Assembly: GCF_014842025.1 (NCBI RefSeq) | Contig: NZ_JACYUY010000021.1 | Span: forward strand, 26,438 to 90,437 | Length of the DNA: 64,000 bases | Source of the DNA: Massilia sp. CFBP 13721 | Lineage (GTDB): Bacteria; Pseudomonadota; Gammaproteobacteria; Burkholderiales; Burkholderiaceae_D | Reading direction: 5' to 3' | Shown here: in pieces, positions 50,584-59,228 of the stretch | Layout of the letters: every line of letters starts with the position of its first letter | How positions within the stretch are numbered: position 1 is the stretch's first letter | Position numbers and translations under genes: made by a program | Notes under the pieces: model-generated | The model's database searches: none | What the model saw: the letters and a program-made list of their open reading frames with translations, nothing else | What the model was told of the DNA's origin: nothing

Positions 50584-52647
50584 ATGAAGACTCGTTGGAC
50601 CCCTACCAAGACCGCCATCGTCCTCGCCCTGTGCGCCGGCGCCGTTGCTACCCCAGGCTTTGCCGCTGCCCAGACCGGCGTCGCGCCGCCTGTTGAAAAG
50701 CCCGCCGCCACGAAAACCCCGGCCATGACCGTACTGCCGGGCGAAGACTTCTTCACCTACGCCAATGGCGACTGGCTCGCCAAGACCGAGATCCCGGCCG
50801 ACCGCGGTTCCTGGAGCGCGATGGGCGCGCTGGCCGAAGACACGAATACCCGCATCGCCAAGATGATCGAGGACGTCGGCGCGGACAAGAACGCCAGCGC
50901 CGAGGCGCGCAAGGTCGCCGATTTCTATGCATCCTACATGGACGAAGCCGGCATCGAAAAACGCGGCCTGGCGCCGATCAAGCCGATGCTAACCAGCATC
51001 GCCGGCATCAAGGACAAGGCGGCGCTGGTGCGTGCGCTCGGCGGCTCGATCCGCGCCGACGTCGACCCGCTGAACTCGACCAATTTCTTCACCGAGAATC
51101 TGTTCGGTCTGTGGGTCGCGCAAGGCCTGACCGAGCCGTCGCGTAATCTGCCTTACCTGCTACAGGGTGGGCTCGGCTTGCCGGACCGCGCCTATTACCT
51201 GGAAAACAATGCGCGGATGGCCGAGCTGCGCACCAAGTACCAACAGCACATCGCCGCCATGCTCAAACTGGCCGGCATGGACCGGAGCGACGAACGCGCA
51301 GCGCGCGTGTTCGAGCTCGAGCTGGCGCTGGCGCAGACCCACGCCACGCGCGAGGATTCAGCCAACATCCAGAAGTCGAACAATGTCTGGACGATGAAAG
51401 AGTTCGCCGCCAAGGCGCCGGGCATCGACTGGAAGGCCTTCTTCAAGGCGGCGGGCCTTGACAAGCAGGAGCGCTTCCAGGTCTATCATCCGACTGCCAT
51501 CACCGGCGCGGCTCGCCTGCTGGCGGATGCCGACGTCGCCACCTGGCGCGACTACCTGGCCTTCCACAAGCTGAACCAGTACGCCAGCCTGCTGCCGAAG
51601 GCAATTTCCGACCAGCGCTTCGAGTTCACCGGCAAGACGCTGTCCGGCACGCCGCAGCAGTCGGCACGCTGGAAGCGCGCCCTGGGCGCCACCAACAATG
51701 CCATGGACGAAGCGGTGGGCAAGATCTACGTCGCCAAGTACTTCCCGGCCGAAAACAAGGCGCGGGTGCAGGCGATGGTGGCGAACATCATCGACGCCTT
51801 CAGCCGCCGCATCGAGAAGCTCGACTGGATGGCGCCGGCCACGCGCGCCCAGGCCCAGGCCAAGGTGAAGGGGATGTACGTCGGCATCGGTTACCCGGAA
51901 AAATGGAAATCGTATGAAGGCCTGAACATCGTTGCCGGCGACGCCTTCGGCAACACGGTGCGCGCCGAGGAATTCCACTATAAGCAGGAACTCGCCAAGC
52001 TGGGCCGCAAGCCCGAGCGCACCGAGTGGGCCATGCCGCCGCAGCTGGTGAATGCCGTCAATTTGCCGCTGCAAAATGCCATGAACTTCCCGGCCGCGAT
52101 CCTGCAGCCGCCATTCTTCGATCCGAAGGGTTCGGACGCCGCCAACTATGGCGCGATCGGCTCGATCATCGGCCACGAGATCAGCCACAGCTTCGACGAC
52201 CAGGGCGCCCAGTTCGACGCCCAGGGCCGCCTGCGCGACTGGTGGACGAAAGAAGACCTGGCGCACTTCAAGACCGCCTCGAACAAGCTGGTCGAACAGT
52301 ACGGCACCTATAAACCCTTCCCCGACCTGGCGGTGAACGGCCAGCTGACGCTGAGCGAAAACCTGGCCGACCTGGCCGGCGTGGCGGCGGCCTACGATGC
52401 CTTCAAGACCACGCCGTCCGGCAAGACGCCTGATGCGGACCGCCAGTTCTTCACCGGCTTCGCCCAGGGCTGGCGCAGCAAGGCGCGCGAAGCCTCGCTG
52501 CGCCGCGCCGTGCTGACCGACGGCCATGCGCCATCCCAGTACCGCACCTATATCGTGCGCAACCTGGATGCGTGGTATTCGGCCTTCGACGTCAAGCCGG
52601 GGCAGGCGCTGTACCTGGCGCCGCAGGATCGGGTGAAGATCTGGTAA
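50584..52647 (+). CDS. M13 family (neprilysin-like) metallopeptidase, exported
   Basis: A 687-aa zinc endopeptidase. The signal peptide (about 1-29, MKTRWTPTKTAIVLALCAGA ... AAAQ) is followed by DFFTYANGDWL at the start of the N-domain. Zinc site HEISH (531-535) with the downstream ENLADLAGVAAAYDAF (third ligand Glu) and the C-terminal GQALYLAPQDRVKIW are family hallmarks. AAGGAAAAGC precedes the ATG. It probably forms an operon with the upstream M1 peptidase and the methyltransferase that starts 4 bp downstream. Confidence 0.94.
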   Translation: MKTRWTPTKTAIVLALCAGAVATPGFAAAQTGVAPPVEKPAATKTPAMTVLPGEDFFTYANGDWLAKTEIPADRGSWSAMGALAEDTNTRIAKMIEDVGADKNASAEARKVADFYASYMDEAGIEKRGLAPIKPMLTSIAGIKDKAALVRALGGSIRADVDPLNSTNFFTENLFGLWVAQGLTEPSRNLPYLLQGGLGLPDRAYYLENNARMAELRTKYQQHIAAMLKLAGMDRSDERAARVFELELALAQTHATREDSANIQKSNNVWTMKEFAAKAPGIDWKAFFKAAGLDKQERFQVYHPTAITGAARLLADADVATWRDYLAFHKLNQYASLLPKAISDQRFEFTGKTLSGTPQQSARWKRALGATNNAMDEAVGKIYVAKYFPAENKARVQAMVANIIDAFSRRIEKLDWMAPATRAQAQAKVKGMYVGIGYPEKWKSYEGLNIVAGDAFGNTVRAEEFHYKQELAKLGRKPERTEWAMPPQLVNAVNLPLQNAMNFPAAILQPPFFDPKGSDAANYGAIGSIIGHEISHSFDDQGAQFDAQGRLRDWWTKEDLAHFKTASNKLVEQYGTYKPFPDLAVNGQLTLSENLADLAGVAAAYDAFKTTPSGKTPDADRQFFTGFAQGWRSKAREASLRRAVLTDGHAPSQYRTYIVRNLDAWYSAFDVKPGQALYLAPQDRVKIW

Positions 52648-52651
52648 TCTC

Positions 52652-53362
52652 ATGACCGACGACCTCGACGCGCATCTGGATGATATTTCCCGTCGCACCC
52701 TCGCGCATTACGAACGCAATGCGCAGGGGTTCTTTGCGGGCACCATCGACCACGACGTCAGCCAGAACGTGACGGCGCTACTGGAGGCGATCGAGGCGCC
52801 GGCGCCGTTCACGCTGCTCGACCTCGGCTGCGGCCCGGGGCGTGACCTGAAAACTTTCACCGGGCTCGGGCACCGCGCCATCGGCCTCGACGGCGCCGCC
52901 GAATTCGCGGCCATGGCACGCGCCTACAGCGGCTGCGAGGTCTGGCACCAGGATTTCCTGCACCTGGACCTGCCGCCGGCGCTGTTCGACGGCGTGTTCG
53001 CCAACGCCTCGCTGTTTCACGTGCCGTCAGCGGCGCTACCCGCCGTGCTGGCGGCGCTGTACGGCACGCTGAAACCCGGCGGCGTACTGTTCAGCTCGAA
53101 CCCGCGCGGGCACAACGAGGAGGGCTGGAACGGGCCGCGTTATGGCAGCTATTACGACTATCCGGCCTGGGAGCGCTACCTGGTCGCGGCGGGATTCGTT
53201 GCGCTGCACCATTACTACCGTCCACCAGGCGTGCCGCGCGCGCAGCAACCCTGGCTGGCGAGCCTGTGGCGCAAGCCCGCTAATGTTATCCAGCGAACAG
53301 AATCCGGGGGCGATCCGGTCCAGGATAGGGCTTCGATTCAAACCGAAGAGGACTCATCATGA
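52652..53362 (+). CDS. Class I SAM-dependent methyltransferase
   Basis: A 236-aa protein. SAM-binding motif I is LLDLGCGPGRDLKTF (about residues 49-63), followed by AIGLDGAAEF (motif II acidic) and FDGVFANASLFHV (motif IV region). The C-terminus YSNPRG-type segment GVLFSSNPRGHNEEGWNG and LVAAGFVALHHYYRP complete the fold. The last 25-30 residues (QRTESGGDPVQDRASIQTEE...) look non-conserved. Four bases separate it from the M13 gene, and its stop overlaps the csbD start by 4 bp (ATGA). Substrate unknown. Confidence 0.85.
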   Translation: MTDDLDAHLDDISRRTLAHYERNAQGFFAGTIDHDVSQNVTALLEAIEAPAPFTLLDLGCGPGRDLKTFTGLGHRAIGLDGAAEFAAMARAYSGCEVWHQDFLHLDLPPALFDGVFANASLFHVPSAALPAVLAALYGTLKPGGVLFSSNPRGHNEEGWNGPRYGSYYDYPAWERYLVAAGFVALHHYYRPPGVPRAQQPWLASLWRKPANVIQRTESGGDPVQDRASIQTEEDSS

Positions 53363-53532
53363 ACGAGGACCAAATCAAGGGCAAGGCCAAGGACATCGGC
53401 GGCAAGATCCAGGAAAAGGTCGGCGAAGCCGTCGGCAGCCGCGAGCAGCAGTCCAAAGGGATAGCCAACCAGGCCGAAGGCAAGGTGCAGGAGAAAGCTG
53501 GCGATGTGAAGGATATCGTCAAAGGGAGCTGA
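53359..53532 (+). CDS. CsbD family stress protein
   Basis: A 57-aa, charged, Lys/Gln/Glu-rich protein: MNEDQIKGKAKDIGGKIQEK ... QAEGKVQEKAGDVKDIVKGS. CsbD proteins are abundant general-stress proteins of unknown biochemistry. The ATG overlaps the methyltransferase stop; AGAGGACTC supplies the ribosome site. A strong terminator follows. A paralogue lies at 55096-55275. Confidence 0.9.
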   Translation: MNEDQIKGKAKDIGGKIQEKVGEAVGSREQQSKGIANQAEGKVQEKAGDVKDIVKGS

Positions 53533-53552
53533 TTTTTCCAGCCTTGAATAAC

Positions 53553-53579
53553 AAAGCCGCGACGTGCCGCGGCTTTTTT
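53553..53579 (+). terminator. Rho-independent terminator after csbD copy 1
   Basis: Stem AAAGCCGCG / CGCGGCTTT with loop ACGTGC, followed by TTTG. Confidence 0.9.
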
Positions 53580-53626
53580 GTTGTTGGGTAGCGGTGCGTT
53601 TGCGGCTGAGCACTCGTTAACATCGA

Positions 53627-53727
53627 CGCGTGGACGGGGGGCCCCGTCCACCCTACCGCCACCGTAGAGTATGTAAAAAAAAACGTCAGGGCAAGTCGGT
53701 AGGGGGATGGCTCTGCCGTCCACGCGG
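53627..53727. repeat. REP pair in reversed order with a family-2 remnant between
   Basis: The minus-strand REP at 53627-53656 has stem GTGGACGGGG/CCCCGTCCAC and ends CTAC. At 53664-53695 lies a truncated, inverted end of the long family-2 palindrome (GTAGAGTATGTAAAAAAAAA, then CGTCAGGGCAAG). A plus-strand REP follows at 53699-53727 (GTAGGGGGATGGC...GCCGTCCACGCGG, slightly decayed). Here the two REPs point away from the usual arrangement. Confidence 0.68.
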
Positions 53728-53775
53728 CGATACGCGACGCTCGCATCAGCGCAAACGCGCCGGTAAACGCACCGT

Positions 53776-54900
53776 TTACGCCTTCTCCCCATCCTCCACC
53801 TTATCCCCCAGCACATCCTCCACATACAACATCTGCACCAGCACCTTCAAGGCCGCCGCCAGTGGCGTCGCCAGCGCCACCCCGGCAAAGCCGAACAGCG
53901 TCCCGAACACCAGCTGCATGACGATGGTCAGGGCCGGCGGCAGGTCGACAGCGCGCGATTCGATCAGCGGCTGCAGCACATAGCCCTCCACCAGCTGCAC
54001 CCCCGCGAACAGCAGCACCGTGTACAGGGCCAGGTCCGGGCTGATCGAGAACGCGATCAGCACCGCCGGCACGCCGGCCATGATCGGTCCCAGGTAGGGC
54101 ACGAAATCGAGCAGCCCGGCAATGATGCCGAGGATCAGCGCCAGCGGCACGCCCAGCAGCGACAGGCCGATCGAGGTCACGGTGCCGACAATCAGCATAG
54201 ACACCGATTTGCCCAGCAGCCAGCTCGCCAGCGTACGCCCGATCTTTTGCAACACCTGGCGCGCACGTCCGCGCTTCGATTGCGGCACCAGCTTGATCGC
54301 GCCGCTCGTATACAGGTGCGGCGAGGCGGCGAAATAGATGCCGACGAACAGGATGATGACGACGTTGCCAATCGCGCCCAGTACGCCGGTGAAGAACAGC
54401 CCGGCATTCGGCACCATCGACGACATCTGCTTGACGATCTGTTCCGGCGGCGGCAGGCCGGACAAGACTTTCTTCAGCAGCGGGTGCTCGTTGACGGCGC
54501 TTTGCAATTGCTGCAGCGACTTCGGCACCGCTTCGGCGAGCTTGGTCGACTGTTCGGAAATCTGCGGCGCCATCGCCCAGCCGCCCAGGCCGATCGCCGC
54601 GAACAGCAGCAGGACCACCAGCGCCAGCGACCACTGCCGCTTGAGCTTGATCCGGTGCGCGAGCCGGTCGGACAGTTCGTACAGCAGCACCGCGCACAGG
54701 ATGCAGGCGAACACCAGCAGCAGGGCGTCGGCGGCGAACCAGACGGCGGCCAGGCCGAGAATGAAGAGCACGCTGATGCCGTCGACCAGGGCGGTGCGCT
54801 TCATCAGGCTGCGCTGCGGGCCGGAGCTGCCGGGCGTGTCCGCGGTGTCGTCGACGGGCCGGGCAGAAGAGTGAACAGAAGAGGAGGCAGGCTCGCGCAT
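53776..54900 (-). CDS. AI-2E family (TqsA/PerM-like) transporter
   Basis: A 374-aa inner-membrane protein with eight or so hydrophobic segments: DGISVLFILGLAAVWFAADA and LLLVFACILCAVLLYELSD near the N-terminus, a hydrophilic helical stretch (about 115-170), then further helices to about 365. The conserved LGVPLALILGIIAGLLDFVP and YLGPIMAGVPAVL identify the family. Members export AI-2-like compounds or act as ion antiporters. The start is uncertain; I chose the ATG at 54900, which has GGAAACC upstream. It is sandwiched between two csbD genes on the other strand. Confidence 0.88.
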   Translation of the reverse strand: MREPASSSVHSSARPVDDTADTPGSSGPQRSLMKRTALVDGISVLFILGLAAVWFAADALLLVFACILCAVLLYELSDRLAHRIKLKRQWSLALVVLLLFAAIGLGGWAMAPQISEQSTKLAEAVPKSLQQLQSAVNEHPLLKKVLSGLPPPEQIVKQMSSMVPNAGLFFTGVLGAIGNVVIILFVGIYFAASPHLYTSGAIKLVPQSKRGRARQVLQKIGRTLASWLLGKSVSMLIVGTVTSIGLSLLGVPLALILGIIAGLLDFVPYLGPIMAGVPAVLIAFSISPDLALYTVLLFAGVQLVEGYVLQPLIESRAVDLPPALTIVMQLVFGTLFGFAGVALATPLAAALKVLVQMLYVEDVLGDKVEDGEKA

Positions 54901-55095
54901 GATGGTTTCCATTAACAAAACAATAATGAAACATTACCATTTGTTAAGCCAAACCGGCGCATGGGTGGAAGTACCCGGCCCGCTGAAGATATTGTCGAGC
55001 TATGTGAAGGGCCGCACGGACTACGGCAGTCAGGGGGGCGTACTCTGTACCCATCGCGTCGTCACCCGACCACGCAACCACCGAAGGAGATCATC

Positions 55096-55275
55096 ATGAA
55101 CAAGGACCAAGTCGAAGGCAAACTGCAAGACATCGGCGGCAAGATTCAGGAAGAAGCCGGCAAGCTGGTCGGCAACACCGAACAGGAAGCCAAGGGCCTG
55201 AAGAACCAGGTCGAAGGCAAGACCCAGGAAAAATTCGGCGACGTGAAAGAAAAGCTGAACGACGCCACCCGTTGA
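55096..55275 (+). CDS. CsbD family stress protein (paralogue)
   Basis: A 59-aa protein: MNKDQVEGKLQDIGGKIQEE ... QVEGKTQEKFGDVKEKLNDA. It is close in length and layout to the CsbD at 53359-53532. AAGGAG lies 7 nt before the ATG and a strong bidirectional terminator follows. It is transcribed away from the AI-2E gene. Confidence 0.9.
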   Translation: MNKDQVEGKLQDIGGKIQEEAGKLVGNTEQEAKGLKNQVEGKTQEKFGDVKEKLNDATR

Positions 55276-55310
55276 TGTCGCGCGCCGCCATGCGCGGCGC
55301 CGCGAACGAA

Positions 55311-55346
55311 AAAAAGCCCCGGCGTCCGACGCCGGGGCTTTTTATT
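55311..55346. terminator. Bidirectional rho-independent terminator
   Basis: A very GC-rich stem, AAAGCCCCGGCGTC / GACGCCGGGGCTTT, is flanked by A-run and T-run, between the convergent csbD and beta-helix genes. It can serve both strands. Confidence 0.92.
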
Positions 55347-55366
55347 TTGCTCACTTGCCGTCGGGC

Positions 55367-56560
55367 TTACTGGACTTCGTAAGCGCCGATGTCGATCTTC
55401 TTGCCCAGCGTCGCGCGCAGGGTGGAACCGGCGACGTGCCTGTAGCTGGCCGTCGGGGTGAGCGATACCTTGCCGATAGCCGTGGCTGGAATCGTACCCG
55501 CATTCACGATCAGGCTGCTGAACAGCGGACGCAGGTCGTAGCCCGCACGGTCGACGAAACCGATCGACAGCGCCTGGTAGTTCGTCTTCAGGACCGCGTT
55601 GGCCTGGGTGGTGACCTCGCCCGAGCCGCTGAACAGGTTGTTGGTCAGCAGGGCTGGCGTGGCGGCATTGCGCACCGTCACGAAGGTACCGCGGCTGTCG
55701 TCGTTCACGAACGTATTGTTGACCACGTACAGGTCGGTTGCGTAGCCGCCCGTGCCTTCTTCACCATACGACACCATGGCCGGGTTGTTGCCCGACGCCG
55801 GTTGCATGATGACGTTGCCGATGATGTAAGTCGTACCGCCGTTCGGCACATTGACTTCGTAGCTCGGCTTGCCCGCCGCGGTGCTGCCGGTCTCGCCCGG
55901 ACGCAGGCTCGAGAAGCGGTTGTAGGCGATGGTGTTGTACAGCGCGCGCGTCTTGAGGTTGTGGCCGACGTTGGCATCGTGCGAGTAGTTGTAGCGGAAG
56001 GTCAGCTTGGCGGCCTGGCCGATGTACACGTTGTGGCTGTAGCCGTCGCCGTAGCCGTTGTGGCCGAACTCGTTGTTCTCGAGGACGATGGTGCTGGCCG
56101 TGTTCACGCCGCTCAGGATGCCGTTTTCGTTGTCGTGCAAGAACGAGTTGCGCAGCGTGAAGTTGGTACCTTCCAGGCGCAGCGCCGCGCCGTTGCGGTC
56201 CGGTACGGCAGCGCCGTACATTTCCACATTGTCGATCACGACGTTGCCGCCGACCACGACCCAGGTGGCCTTGCCCATGGCATTGCGGCCGCCGGCATTG
56301 ATTTTCGGACGGCCGTTGATGCCGCGGATGGTCAGGTTGCTGGTGTAGATGCCGCAGACGTCACCGGTATAGGTGGCAGCCTGGATTTCAACGACGTCGC
56401 CGGCCCGGGAGGCTGCGAATGCCTGGCATGGCGTCGCATAGGTCTTGCCTGCGCCAACGCTCAAGGTAGCGGCCGATGCCGGGGCCGCGATTGCGGCGCC
56501 CATCACCAGGGCGGTGGCTGCGAGAGAAAGGCGGGTAGGGCTGATACGGATGGCTTGCAT
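55367..56560 (-). CDS. Secreted right-handed parallel beta-helix protein
   Basis: A 397-aa protein. The signal peptide is about 1-30 (MQAIRISPTRLSLAATALVM ... ASAATL). The mature part begins LSVGAGKTYATPCQAFAASR, the usual start of pectate-lyase-like helices, and continues in rungs rich in Asn/Val turns (NLTIRGINGRPKIN, NVVIDNVEMYG, NFTLRNSFLHDNENGILSG, TIVLENNEFGHNGYGDGYSH). It ends TLGKKIDIGAYEVQ, as in many secreted polysaccharide-acting beta-helix proteins. Substrate is unknown; an enzymatic role in glycan cleavage is possible. Confidence 0.82.
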   Translation of the reverse strand: MQAIRISPTRLSLAATALVMGAAIAAPASAATLSVGAGKTYATPCQAFAASRAGDVVEIQAATYTGDVCGIYTSNLTIRGINGRPKINAGGRNAMGKATWVVVGGNVVIDNVEMYGAAVPDRNGAALRLEGTNFTLRNSFLHDNENGILSGVNTASTIVLENNEFGHNGYGDGYSHNVYIGQAAKLTFRYNYSHDANVGHNLKTRALYNTIAYNRFSSLRPGETGSTAAGKPSYEVNVPNGGTTYIIGNVIMQPASGNNPAMVSYGEEGTGGYATDLYVVNNTFVNDDSRGTFVTVRNAATPALLTNNLFSGSGEVTTQANAVLKTNYQALSIGFVDRAGYDLRPLFSSLIVNAGTIPATAIGKVSLTPTASYRHVAGSTLRATLGKKIDIGAYEVQ

Positions 56561-56849
56561 TGGTATGTGTCCTCAGGAGAGCGGATTCGCTGCGATGTGT
56601 GTCCCAGATCAGGAAACCGGAGAATACATTGAGGAATTAATTCCGTGTGGACAGAAGTTGTTACTAAAAATGTCAGGAAATGCCATCGGAAGTCACAATC
56701 CTCCTAGGAAAAAAGTGCGTTTGCAGCAAATCGTTCCTACGTAAAAAAATTTCTTGCTGTCTCGTAAACGAGACGCCTGAGCTTGACTTATTGTTGAGTT
56801 GTCGGAAATTTTATGACATCCGAAGCAACTGATGAGAAAAAAGACAATA

Positions 56850-56882
56850 AAAAAACCGGAACCCTTCGCAAGGTTCCGGTTC
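56850..56882 (-). terminator. Rho-independent terminator of the S9 peptidase gene
   Basis: On the minus strand: AACCGGAACC-TTGCGAAG-GGTTCCGGTT followed by TTTTTATT. The rest of the 341-bp gap (56561-56849) is AT-richer than average and must hold the promoter of the beta-helix gene. I could not identify a convincing -35/-10 there. Confidence 0.9.
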
Positions 56883-56901
56883 TCGAGAGTAAAGATAAAA
56901 C

Positions 56902-59121
56902 TTAGTTCGGCGCGGTGCCGCCCAGGTTTTTCTTGAAGAAGTTTTCGATCAGGCCATACACGTGGCGCTGGCTGGTGCGGCCGGAGATGCCGTGCTTGGC
57001 GCCCGGGTAGGTCATCAGGTCGAACTGCACGTTGCGCTTGACCAGTTCGTCGATCAGGCGCGTGCTGTTGGTGAACAGCACGTTATCGTCGGCCATGCCG
57101 TGCACCAGCAGCAGCGGCGACTTCAGCCCGTCCAGGTGCGCGAACACGCCGCTGCGCTCGTAGGCTGCCGGGTCCGACTTCGGCGTGCCGCCAACAAATT
57201 GCTCGGTGTAATGGGTGTCGTACAGCGCCCAGTCGGTGACCGGCGCCACCGACACGCCCATCGCGATCTTGTCCGAGGCGGCCGCCAGCAGGCGCAGCGT
57301 CATGTAGCCGCCATAGCTCCAGCCGAACACGCCGACGCGTTTCGCATCGACAAAGCTCTGCTGCGCCAGCCAGTCGATGCCGGTGACCTGGTCTTCGACT
57401 TCGTTCTTGCCGAGGTTGTTATAGATGACGTCGGTGAACGCGCGTTCACGGCGGCTCGAACCGCGGTTGTCCAGCGTGAACACCACGAAGCCCTGCTGCG
57501 CCATGTACTGGTTGAAGTAATTGCCCCACGTACGGGTGACGCGCTGCGAGTGCGGGCCGCCGTAGGTGAACAGGAAGACCGGGTATTTTTTCGTCGCATC
57601 GAAATTGGCCGGCTTGATCATCGAGTAGTGCAGTGCCTGGCCATCCTTGGCGGCGATGGTGCCGTATTCGGTCGGCAGCAGGTCCGGCAGGAATTTCGCG
57701 AACGGGTGGTTGGCGTTCAGCTCGTTCTTTTCCAGCCATTGCACCATCGCGCCGTCGGCCTTGCGGATCGACACTTGCGGCGGCGTACGCGGGCTCGAAT
57801 AGGTATCCACGAAAATCTTGCCGTTGCCGGCGAATGCCGCCTCATGCCAGCCGTCGCCGCTGGTGATGCGCGCGGGCTTGGCGGCCGTGCTGCCGTTCAG
57901 GGCCAGCGCATAGGTCTGCTTGTCGATGACGGCGTCCTTGTTCGACGACACGTACACCTTGCCGGCCGCTTCGTCGACGGCGAGCACGTTGTCGATGCCC
58001 CATTCGCCACTCGAGATCGGGTTCAGCAGCTTGCCGTTCAGGTCGTACAGATACAGGTGGTTGCGGCCGCTGCGCTCTGACGCCCAGATAAAGGCCTGGC
58101 GGTTTTTCAGGAAGCGCAGGTCGTTGTGGATGCTGACCCAGGTTTTCGAGGTTTCGGTGAGCAGGTTGCGCTGCGCCAGCGTGGCCGCGTCGACGGCCAC
58201 CAGGTCGAGGCGTTTCTGGTCGCGCGTCTGGCGCTGGTAGACCAGGGTTTTGCTGTCCGCGCTCCAGTCGGCACGGACCAGGTAGATGTCCTTTTCGGCG
58301 CCGAGGTCGACCTTGCGCGAGGCACCGGTTTCCGGCGAGACGATGAACAGGTCTACCAGCACGTTCGGGTCGCCGGCGGCAGGGTAGTGCTGGTCGATCA
58401 CTTCGGTGCGGTCGGCAAAGATCTCGAAGCGGCGCACCACCGGCACCGGCGCTTCGTCGTAGCGCTTGTAGGCAATTGCGGAATCATCCGGCGCCCAGTA
58501 GTAACCGGTGTGCTGGTCCATTTCTTCCTGGGCCACGAACTCGGCTTCGCCGTTGTGCACGGTGCCCTTGCCGTCCTGGGTCAGCTGGCGCTCGGCGCCG
58601 GTTTTTAAATCGATTACGACCAGGTTCTGGTTGCGCACGAAGGAAACGTAGCGGCCCTTCGGCGAAATCTTTGGATCGAGCACATTGCCCGATGCCACCT
58701 TGCGCGCGGCATCCGGCTTTGCCACATCGACCAGGTACAGGTCGCCGGCGATCGGCACCAGCAATTGCTTGCCGTCGGGCGACCAGCTGTACGAAATGAT
58801 GCCCGACAGGCTGGCGGTACGCGCGCGTTCGCGGCGCGCCTTTTCCTCGAGCGACAGGTTCTCGTTCGGCACCAGCTTCTTGGAGTCGACCAGGCGGCGC
58901 GTGGTCTTGTCCTTCATGTTGTATTCCCACAGGTCTTGCTGGAACTGGTTGTCCTCGCGGCCACGCAGGAAAGTCACGCGTTCGCCGTCGGGCGACACGC
59001 GCAGGGCTTTGACGCCAGGACCGGCAAGCGAGGTTTCGCCGTGAATACGGTCGAGCGTGAGGCGTTCCGCGGATGCGGGCGCGGCCGCAAGCGCGGCCAG
59101 GAGGCAGAGGAGAAGGCGCAT
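56902..59121 (-). CDS. S9 family prolyl oligopeptidase / dipeptidyl peptidase IV type
   Basis: A 739-aa exported serine peptidase. The signal peptide is about 1-18 (MRLLLCLLAALAAAPASA). An N-terminal beta-propeller spans about 30-480 and includes FVAQEEMDQHTGYYWAPDDS, whose EE pair binds the substrate amino-terminus in DPP IV. The alpha/beta-hydrolase domain has the nucleophile Ser602 in GWSYGGYM, Asp in HGMADDNVLF and His in GAKHGIS. It probably cleaves X-Pro dipeptides in the periplasm. It is the third large peptidase in this 12-kb stretch, after the M1 and M13 genes. Confidence 0.95.
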   Translation of the reverse strand: MRLLLCLLAALAAAPASAERLTLDRIHGETSLAGPGVKALRVSPDGERVTFLRGREDNQFQQDLWEYNMKDKTTRRLVDSKKLVPNENLSLEEKARRERARTASLSGIISYSWSPDGKQLLVPIAGDLYLVDVAKPDAARKVASGNVLDPKISPKGRYVSFVRNQNLVVIDLKTGAERQLTQDGKGTVHNGEAEFVAQEEMDQHTGYYWAPDDSAIAYKRYDEAPVPVVRRFEIFADRTEVIDQHYPAAGDPNVLVDLFIVSPETGASRKVDLGAEKDIYLVRADWSADSKTLVYQRQTRDQKRLDLVAVDAATLAQRNLLTETSKTWVSIHNDLRFLKNRQAFIWASERSGRNHLYLYDLNGKLLNPISSGEWGIDNVLAVDEAAGKVYVSSNKDAVIDKQTYALALNGSTAAKPARITSGDGWHEAAFAGNGKIFVDTYSSPRTPPQVSIRKADGAMVQWLEKNELNANHPFAKFLPDLLPTEYGTIAAKDGQALHYSMIKPANFDATKKYPVFLFTYGGPHSQRVTRTWGNYFNQYMAQQGFVVFTLDNRGSSRRERAFTDVIYNNLGKNEVEDQVTGIDWLAQQSFVDAKRVGVFGWSYGGYMTLRLLAAASDKIAMGVSVAPVTDWALYDTHYTEQFVGGTPKSDPAAYERSGVFAHLDGLKSPLLLVHGMADDNVLFTNSTRLIDELVKRNVQFDLMTYPGAKHGISGRTSQRHVYGLIENFFKKNLGGTAPN

Positions 59122-59228
59122 TGATTGTCTCGATGAAAGTTAGCTTTATGCAACGGACGAGACGATACCAGAGTCCGGGGCTAAAAGCTGTATGTACCGC
59201 GCCTTCCGCCCCGGGAAAACCACAAAGG

